64,000 bases of DNA. Origin: Rubrivivax gelatinosus IL144 (GTDB lineage: Bacteria; Pseudomonadota; Gammaproteobacteria; Burkholderiales; Burkholderiaceae_C). The stretch lies in the NCBI RefSeq assembly GCF_000284255.1, contig NC_017075.1, forward strand, positions 2,914,001 to 2,978,000, given 5' to 3'. The notes below the pieces were generated by a model. The model was not told the origin of the DNA and ran no database searches. It saw nothing but the letters and a program-made list of their open reading frames with translations. The position numbers and the translations under genes are program-made. Positions 58,415-64,000 of the stretch are shown here, piece by piece. Numbering within the stretch: position 1 is the stretch's first letter; each line of letters opens with the position of its first letter.

Positions 58415-59182
58415 ATGACGACCAAGGATCAGCAGACCCCGACCATCCAGGTGCTCGAGCGCGCGTTCGCGCTGCTCGACATGCTGGCCGCACACCCGGA
58501 CCCGGTCTCGCTGAAAGAGATCAGCGAACGCACCGGACTGCATCCTTCGACCGCGCACCGCATCCTCAACGACCTGACGATCGGCCGCCTCGTCGACCGC
58601 CCGCAGGCCGGCAGCTATCGGCTGGGCATGCGACTGCTCGAACTGGGCAACCTCGTGAAGGCGCGGCTGGACGTGCGCGACGCGGCGCTCGGCCCGATGC
58701 GCGAGCTGCACAAGCTGACGCACCAGCCGGTCAACCTGTCGGTGCGCCAGGGCGACGAGATCGTCTACATCGAACGCACCTACAGCGAACGCTCGGGCAT
58801 GCAGGTCGTGCGCGCCGTCGGCGGCCGTGCGCCGCTGCACCTCACCTCGGTCGGCAAGCTCTTCCTCGCCCACGAAGACCCGCAGCGCGTGCGCACCTAT
58901 GCGACGCGCACCGGCCTGACCGGCCACACGCGCAACAGCATCACCGACGTCGCCCGCCTGGAGCGCGAACTCGCCGCGGTGCGCGCCCAGGGCAGCGCAC
59001 GCGACGACGAAGAGCTGGAGCTGGGCGTGCGCTGCATGGCCGCCGGCATCTACGACGACCAGGGCAAGCTGGTGGCGGGACTGTCGGTGTCGGCGCCGTC
59101 CGACCGGCTCGAGGAAGGCTGGCTGGAGAAGGTGCGCACGACCGCGGCGCAGATCTCCTCAGCGCTCGGCTACCGGGGCTGA
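58415..59182 (+). CDS. IclR-family transcriptional regulator
   Basis: The 255-residue product has an N-terminal winged helix (VLERAFALLDMLAAHPDPVS, TGLHPSTAHRILNDLTIG) and a C-terminal effector domain with the conserved LPLHLTSVGKLFLAH-like APLHLTSVGKLFLAHED and MAAGIYDDQGKLVAGLSVS. The target is unknown; IclR regulators often control aromatic or short-chain acid catabolism. An in-frame ATG 39 bases upstream is possible, but MTTKDQQTP fits the family. It lies 189 bases after hpnE. Confidence 0.88.
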   Translation: MTTKDQQTPTIQVLERAFALLDMLAAHPDPVSLKEISERTGLHPSTAHRILNDLTIGRLVDRPQAGSYRLGMRLLELGNLVKARLDVRDAALGPMRELHKLTHQPVNLSVRQGDEIVYIERTYSERSGMQVVRAVGGRAPLHLTSVGKLFLAHEDPQRVRTYATRTGLTGHTRNSITDVARLERELAAVRAQGSARDDEELELGVRCMAAGIYDDQGKLVAGLSVSAPSDRLEEGWLEKVRTTAAQISSALGYRG

Positions 59183-59186
59183 AACG

Positions 59187-59216
59187 AAAAAGCCGGCGGG
59201 GAGACCGCCGGCTTCG
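59187..59216. terminator. Bidirectional terminator between the IclR gene and pbpG
   Basis: Stem GCCGGCGG/CCGCCGGC with a 5-base loop; AAAAA on the left gives a T-run for the minus-strand pbpG transcript, and TTCGTC follows for the plus strand. Confidence 0.8.
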
Positions 59217-59229
59217 TCCAGACGGACGC

Positions 59230-60339
59230 TCAGTTGCTGAGCGAGGCGGGCTTGACGCCCGATTGCAGCACCGGCGAGCCGTCGCTCGTCAGCCACTTGC
59301 GGATGCGCTCGGCGTCGCCGATGCGCGAGTACTTCCCGGCCGAGTCGAGCAGCACCATGATCAGCTTGCGCCCGGCGAGCTGGGCCTGCATCACCAGACA
59401 GCGGCCGGCCTCGGAGATGTAGCCGGTCTTCTGCAGGCCGATGTCCCAGCTCGGGTTGCGCACCAGGCCGTTGGTCGTGTGGAACTGGAGCTGGCGGCGG
59501 CCGACGGCGACGCTGGCGTCGGTCGAGGTCGTCAGCTCGCGCAGGATCGGGTGCTGGTAGGCGGCCTTGACGAGCACGGCGAGATCGCGTGCGCTCGACT
59601 GGTTGTTGCTGGACAGGCCGGTCGGCTCGACGTAGCGCGTGTCGTGCATGCCCAGCAGCTGCGCCTTGGCGTTCATCGCCTGCACGAACGCCGGCAGGCC
59701 GCCCGGATAGTGGCGGCCCAGCGCGTTGGCGGCGCGGTTCTCGGAGGACATCAGCGCCAGGTGCAGCATCTCGCCACGCGTCAGCTGCGTGCCGACGAGC
59801 AGGCGCGAGCTGCTGCCCTTCTCGGTGTCGACGTCGTCCTGGGTGATCGTCAGCACGTCGTCGAGCGACTGGTGGGCCTCGGTGACGACCAGGCCGGTCA
59901 TCAGCTTGGTGATCGACGCGATCGGCAGCACGGCGTGCGGGTTCTTGCTCAGCAGGACCTGGTCGGTGTCCTGGTCGATGACGAGCGCGACGCTGGACTT
60001 CAGGTCCAGTGGATCGTCGGTGCGGTGCAGGCCGTAGATCTGGCCGAACGAGGCCTTGGCGGGCTCGATGGCGACGACGACCGGCTTGTGCGGCGCGACC
60101 TTGGCGACGGTGCGTGCCGGGACGACCTTGGTGCTGCGCACCGGCGTCTTGCTGCGGGTCTTGGCCGAGGCGGCGTTGCGCGCAGCGCCGGTGGCCGGCT
60201 TCTTGGCGGTCTTGGCGGCCTTCGCCTTGTTGCTGGCGCTCTCCGCATGGGCCGAAAGAGGCAGCGCACCGATGGCGGTGAGAGCTGCCGTCACGAACGC
60301 GGCTGCTGCCAGCCGTTTGAAACTACCGAACCAGCCCAC
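59230..60339 (-). CDS. pbpG: D-alanyl-D-alanine endopeptidase (PBP7/8, pbpG)
   Basis: Periplasmic penicillin-binding protein that cleaves D-Ala-mDAP cross-links. The 369-residue product has a signal peptide, a Lys/Ala/Pro-rich spacer (about 35-95), then the SxxK motif Ser142-Lys145 in IASITKLMTG, the SxN motif SSENRAAN at 197-204 and KTG at 303-305. GTG 60339 has a GAGG Shine-Dalgarno. A canonical promoter lies just upstream (60366-60394). Confidence 0.92.
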   Translation of the reverse strand: MGWFGSFKRLAAAAFVTAALTAIGALPLSAHAESASNKAKAAKTAKKPATGAARNAASAKTRSKTPVRSTKVVPARTVAKVAPHKPVVVAIEPAKASFGQIYGLHRTDDPLDLKSSVALVIDQDTDQVLLSKNPHAVLPIASITKLMTGLVVTEAHQSLDDVLTITQDDVDTEKGSSSRLLVGTQLTRGEMLHLALMSSENRAANALGRHYPGGLPAFVQAMNAKAQLLGMHDTRYVEPTGLSSNNQSSARDLAVLVKAAYQHPILRELTTSTDASVAVGRRQLQFHTTNGLVRNPSWDIGLQKTGYISEAGRCLVMQAQLAGRKLIMVLLDSAGKYSRIGDAERIRKWLTSDGSPVLQSGVKPASLSN

Positions 60340-60365
60340 TGAATACCTCGGAGAGAATGCGCCAG

Positions 60366-60394
60366 AGTGTAGATCACTCGAAGAACATGCGCAA
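60366..60394 (-). promoter_or_regulatory. Promoter of pbpG
   Basis: -35 TTGCGC (60389-60394), 17-base spacer, -10 TACACT (60366-60371), 27 bases before the GTG start. The -35 lies inside an inverted repeat (60386-60413). Confidence 0.75.
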
Positions 60395-60413
60395 GATCAA
60401 GAACTTGCGCATG
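60386..60413. repeat. Inverted repeat over the pbpG -35
   Basis: Arms CATGCGCAAG and CTTGCGCATG, perfect over 10 bases with an 8-base centre. It overlaps the -35 hexamer and would block polymerase if bound by a dimeric repressor. Confidence 0.6.
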
Positions 60414-60476
60414 ATTCCTCAAGTGAGCGTCGCAGGAGCCGTGCCAGGCCCCCACAGCGCATCGCCCCGGGGACCC

Positions 60477-62018
60477 TCAGCTTTGCGCCGGGACACGCTC
60501 GGCGTTGCTCTGCAGCTTGCTCAACGCCGCGAGGTAGGCCTTCGCCGACGCGACGACGATGTCCGGATCGGAACCCACCCCGTTGACGATGCGCCCGCTG
60601 TGCTGCAACCGAACGGTCACCTCGCCCTGGGATTCTGTGCTGCCCGAGGTGATCGCATTGACCGAATAGAGCACCATTTCGGCGCCACTGCAGACCTTCG
60701 ACTCGATCGCCTTCAGCGTCGCGTCGACCGGGCCGTTGCCTTCGCTCTCGACGCGGTACTCGACGTCGCCGGCAGCGAACGCGATCGTCGCGTGCGGACG
60801 CTCGCCGGTCTCGGAGCGCTGCGCCAGCGACAGCAGGCGGTAGTGCTCCTGCACCGCGGTGACGCTCTCGTCGCCGACCAGGGCGATGATGTCCTCGTCG
60901 AAGATCTCGCTCTTGCGGTCGGCCAGATCCTTGAAGCGCGCGAAGGCGGCGTTGACCTCGGCTTCGGAGGCCATCTCGATGCCGAGCTCCTGCAGCCGCT
61001 GCTTGAACGCGTTGCGGCCCGAGAGCTTGCCGAGCACGATCTTGTTGGCCGTCCAGCCCACGTCCTCGGCACGCATGATCTCGTAGGTGTCGCGGGCCTT
61101 CAGCACGCCGTCCTGGTGGATGCCGCTGGCATGGGCGAAGGCGTTGGCGCCGACGATCGCCTTGTTCGGCTGGACGACGAAGCCGGTGGTCTGGCTGACC
61201 ATGCGCGAGGCCGGCACGATCTGGTGGGTGTCGATGCCGACGTCGAGGCCGAAGTGGTCGCGGCGGGTCTTCACCGCCATCACGACTTCTTCCAGGCTGC
61301 AGTTGCCGGCGCGTTCGCCCAGGCCGTTGATCGTGCATTCGATCTGGCGCGCGCCGCCGATCTTCACGCCGGCCAGCGAGTTGGCCACCGCCATGCCCAG
61401 GTCGTTGTGGCAGTGCACCGACCACACCGCCTTGTCGCTGTTGGGCACGCGCTCGCGCAGCATGCGGATGAAGTGGCCGTAGAGCTCGGGGATCGCGTAG
61501 CCGACGGTGTCGGGGATGTTGATCGTCGTCGCGCCTTCGGCGATGACGGTCTCGATGACCTGGCACAGGAACTCGGGGTCGGAGCGGTAGCCGTCCTCGG
61601 GGCTGAACTCGATGTCATCGCAGAGGTTGCGCGCGAAACGCACCGCCAGCCGCGCCTGCTCGAGCACCTGCTCGCGCGTCATGCGCAGCTTCTTCTCCAT
61701 GTGCAGCTCGCTGGTGGCGATGAAGGTGTGAATGCGCGAACGCGCCGCCGGGCGCAGCGCCTCGGCGGCGCGCGAGATGTCGCGGTCGTTGGCCCGCGCC
61801 AGCGAGCACACCGTCGACTCGCGCACCGCCTGGGCGATGGCGCGCACGGCCTCGAAGTCGCCGTTGCTCGACGCCGCGAAACCGGCCTCGATCACGTCGA
61901 CACGCAGGCGCTCGAGCTGGCGGGCGATGCGCAGCTTCTCGTCGCGCGTCATCGAGGCGCCGGGAGACTGTTCGCCGTCACGAAGCGTGGTGTCGAAGAT
62001 GATGAGCTTGTCGGTCAT
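60477..62018 (-). CDS. leuA: 2-Isopropylmalate synthase
   Basis: First enzyme of leucine synthesis: acetyl-CoA plus 2-oxoisovalerate to 2-isopropylmalate. The 513-residue product has the metal-binding [16 protein letters not shown] at residues 8-23, the active-site [18 protein letters not shown] and the C-terminal leucine-binding regulatory domain ([20 protein letters not shown]). A leader peptide and terminator precede it, so it is attenuated by leucine. Confidence 0.96.
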   Translation of the reverse strand: MTDKLIIFDTTLRDGEQSPGASMTRDEKLRIARQLERLRVDVIEAGFAASSNGDFEAVRAIAQAVRESTVCSLARANDRDISRAAEALRPAARSRIHTFIATSELHMEKKLRMTREQVLEQARLAVRFARNLCDDIEFSPEDGYRSDPEFLCQVIETVIAEGATTINIPDTVGYAIPELYGHFIRMLRERVPNSDKAVWSVHCHNDLGMAVANSLAGVKIGGARQIECTINGLGERAGNCSLEEVVMAVKTRRDHFGLDVGIDTHQIVPASRMVSQTTGFVVQPNKAIVGANAFAHASGIHQDGVLKARDTYEIMRAEDVGWTANKIVLGKLSGRNAFKQRLQELGIEMASEAEVNAAFARFKDLADRKSEIFDEDIIALVGDESVTAVQEHYRLLSLAQRSETGERPHATIAFAAGDVEYRVESEGNGPVDATLKAIESKVCSGAEMVLYSVNAITSGSTESQGEVTVRLQHSGRIVNGVGSDPDIVVASAKAYLAALSKLQSNAERVPAQS

Positions 62019-62071
62019 GGTCGTGCCTTTGCGAGAGGTTGGAGTCGCAAGCAGCTTGGAAGACGGAAATG

Positions 62072-62105
62072 AAAAACGGCCCGCTGCGTTGCGCTGGCGG
62101 GCCGT
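62072..62105 (-). terminator. Attenuator terminator of leuA
   Basis: Minus-strand stem ACGGCCCGC/GCGGGCCGT with a 12-base loop followed by TTTTT, 29 bases after the leader stop and 54 bases before leuA. It is the expected terminator of a ribosome-mediated attenuator. Confidence 0.85.
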
Positions 62106-62133
62106 TGATCGGGAAAAGGACGGACGAAGACGA

Positions 62134-62190
62134 TCAGCGCACCCGCGGTTGGGCTAGCGCTAGCAGGATGAAGGCTTGGATCGTCGTCAC
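62134..62190 (-). CDS. leuL: leuA leader peptide
   Basis: An 18-residue open frame ([18 protein letters not shown]) that ends before the attenuator. It has three Leu codons in a row of five (CTG CTA GCG CTA), two of them CTA, a codon almost absent elsewhere in this GC-rich window. Stalling of the ribosome there under leucine shortage would let an antiterminator form. GTG start at 62190; a TACATT -10-like hexamer ends 6 bases upstream, so the leader mRNA may be leaderless. Conserved function is inferred from position and codons. Confidence 0.75.
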   Translation of the reverse strand: MTTIQAFILLALAQPRVR

Positions 62191-62216
62191 GCGGCGAATG
62201 TAGCACAGGCCCGTGC

Positions 62217-63053
62217 TCACGGATGCAGGCCCTTCTCGTCGGGATCGTCGGTCGAGGTCGAGATCACGCTCGCCGGCTGGCCCTTGAAGCGCCGCCAGGC
62301 GAATACCGCGTAACCCGACAGCCCGTAGAGCACAAAGACACCGAACAGCACGCGCGGCGGGTCGAGCGCGATCAGCGCGATCGCCAGCATCACCGCGACC
62401 AGCACGACGAAGGGCACGGTGCGCCGGCCGCCGATGGTCTTGAAGCTGTAGAACGGCGCGTTGGTCACCATCGACAGCCCGGCGTAGAGCGTGACGGCGA
62501 ACGCCGTCCATTCGAGCCAGGAGATCGAGTAGACGTCGCGAAAGCCCGCATCGTCGAAGACCCAGACCATGCCGACGACCAGCGCCGCGGCCGCCGGGCT
62601 GGGCAGGCCCTGGAAGAAGCGCCGGTCGACGACGCCGATGTTGACGTTGAAGCGCGCCAGCCGCAGCGCGGCGCCGGCGACGTAGACGAAGGCCGGGATC
62701 CAGCCCAGCTTGCCCAGGTCCTTCAAGGCCCAGACGTAGACGATCAAGGCCGGCGCGGCGCCGAACGAGACCATGTCCGAGAGGCTGTCCATCTGCTCGC
62801 CGAAGGCGCTCTGCGTGCGCGTCATGCGCGCCACGCGGCCGTCCATCGCGTCGAGCACGGCGGCACAGAAGATCGCGATCGCGGCGGCCTCGAAGCGGCC
62901 GTTGATCGCCATCACGACGCCGTAGAAGCCGGAGAACAGCGCCGCCAGCGTGATCGCGTTGGGCAGCACGTAGAGGCCGCGGCGCGGCCGGCGTGCGACA
63001 ACGGCGTCGACCTCGACGTCATCGTCGCCGGGAACCTGGGTATCGTCGGTCAT
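62217..63053 (-). CDS. pssA: CDP-diacylglycerol-serine O-phosphatidyltransferase
   Basis: Membrane enzyme making phosphatidylserine for phosphatidylethanolamine. The 278-residue product has the CDP-alcohol phosphotransferase motif in DAMDGRVARMTRTQSAFGEQ followed by MDSLSDMVSFG (DGxxAR...G...D...D), and eight or so hydrophobic segments. It lies between ilvC and leuA, a conserved betaproteobacterial order, although phospholipid and leucine synthesis are unrelated. An inverted repeat (63117-63139) precedes it. Confidence 0.95.
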   Translation of the reverse strand: MTDDTQVPGDDDVEVDAVVARRPRRGLYVLPNAITLAALFSGFYGVVMAINGRFEAAAIAIFCAAVLDAMDGRVARMTRTQSAFGEQMDSLSDMVSFGAAPALIVYVWALKDLGKLGWIPAFVYVAGAALRLARFNVNIGVVDRRFFQGLPSPAAAALVVGMVWVFDDAGFRDVYSISWLEWTAFAVTLYAGLSMVTNAPFYSFKTIGGRRTVPFVVLVAVMLAIALIALDPPRVLFGVFVLYGLSGYAVFAWRRFKGQPASVISTSTDDPDEKGLHP

Positions 63054-63116
63054 CCGGTCGAGGATAACCGCGGCCGGGGCCGAGCGCGGCCCCGGGGGTT
63101 TGAGCGGCGGCGACGG

Positions 63117-63139
63117 CCCCGCGTGTCTCGCACGCGGGG
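63117..63139. repeat. Hairpin between ilvC and pssA
   Basis: Arms CCCCGCGTG and CACGCGGGG with a 5-base loop, 19 bases after the ilvC stop on the minus strand. No T-run follows; it may stabilise or partly terminate the ilvC mRNA. Confidence 0.4.
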
Positions 63140-63157
63140 CTGCCGTTCAAGGCCGCG

Positions 63158-64000
<843 letters not shown>

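Overview
The window is a GC-rich (roughly 70 percent by eye), gene-dense bacterial chromosome segment with no insertion sequence, prophage, integrase or CRISPR array. Gene content and order point to a betaproteobacterium of the order Burkholderiales: hflX-hfq-der-bamB-yfgM-hisS-ispG-rodZ-pilW-rlmN-ndk, tig-clpP-clpX-lon, ilvC-pssA-leuA, and a DUF3348/DUF802/OmpA/DUF2894 cluster. A Rubrivivax/Leptothrix-type genus is a reasonable inference from the hpnCDE genes and composition, but the sequence alone does not prove it. Almost every intergenic space is under 200 bases and many genes overlap by 1 to 8 bases.

Layout. 1-13600 (minus): RNA and translation housekeeping (hflX, hfq, der, hisS, rlmN, rluB, rluD), envelope assembly (bamB, yfgM, rodZ, pilW), isoprenoid synthesis (ispG), ndk and scpB. 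13686-19336: bamD, dinG, a DUF465 protein, a PP2C phosphatase, an unknown periplasmic protein and zapE. 19377-26975 (minus): the 2-oxoglutarate dehydrogenase operon sucA-sucB-pspC-lpdA, ending in a GGDEF gene split by an in-frame amber codon. 27281-35118: a YkgJ-type protein, a fatty-acid oxidation block (etfB-etfA, acyl-CoA dehydrogenase, nitronate monooxygenase), and a divergent MFS transporter/MocR regulator pair. 35285-40305: a MacA-MacB-outer membrane factor export operon and a BON lipoprotein.

40421-44374 holds the most interesting locus: four genes joined by ATGA overlaps. They encode a DUF3348 protein, a 691-residue MotA/ExbB-like membrane protein with a roughly 510-residue helical cytoplasmic tail (DUF802), a MotB/OmpA-like partner with an intramembrane Asp, and a DUF2894 protein. 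The two membrane components have the architecture of ZorA/ZorB of the Zorya defence system, without the Zorya effector genes. I read it as an ion-driven motor of unknown purpose.

44375-50780 carries four tRNA genes around the lon-clpX-clpP-tig protease and chaperone block. 50923-55166 is an RND efflux pair behind a palindromic operator. 55264-58225 is hpnC-hpnD-hpnE (squalene from farnesyl diphosphate), followed by an IclR regulator and a D,D-endopeptidase gene (pbpG). 60477-64000 is leuA, a leucine-codon leader peptide with an attenuator, pssA, and ilvC cut by the window end. Isoprenoid precursor synthesis (ispG) and squalene synthesis, and branched-chain amino acid genes ilvC and leuA, are the clearest functional links inside the window.
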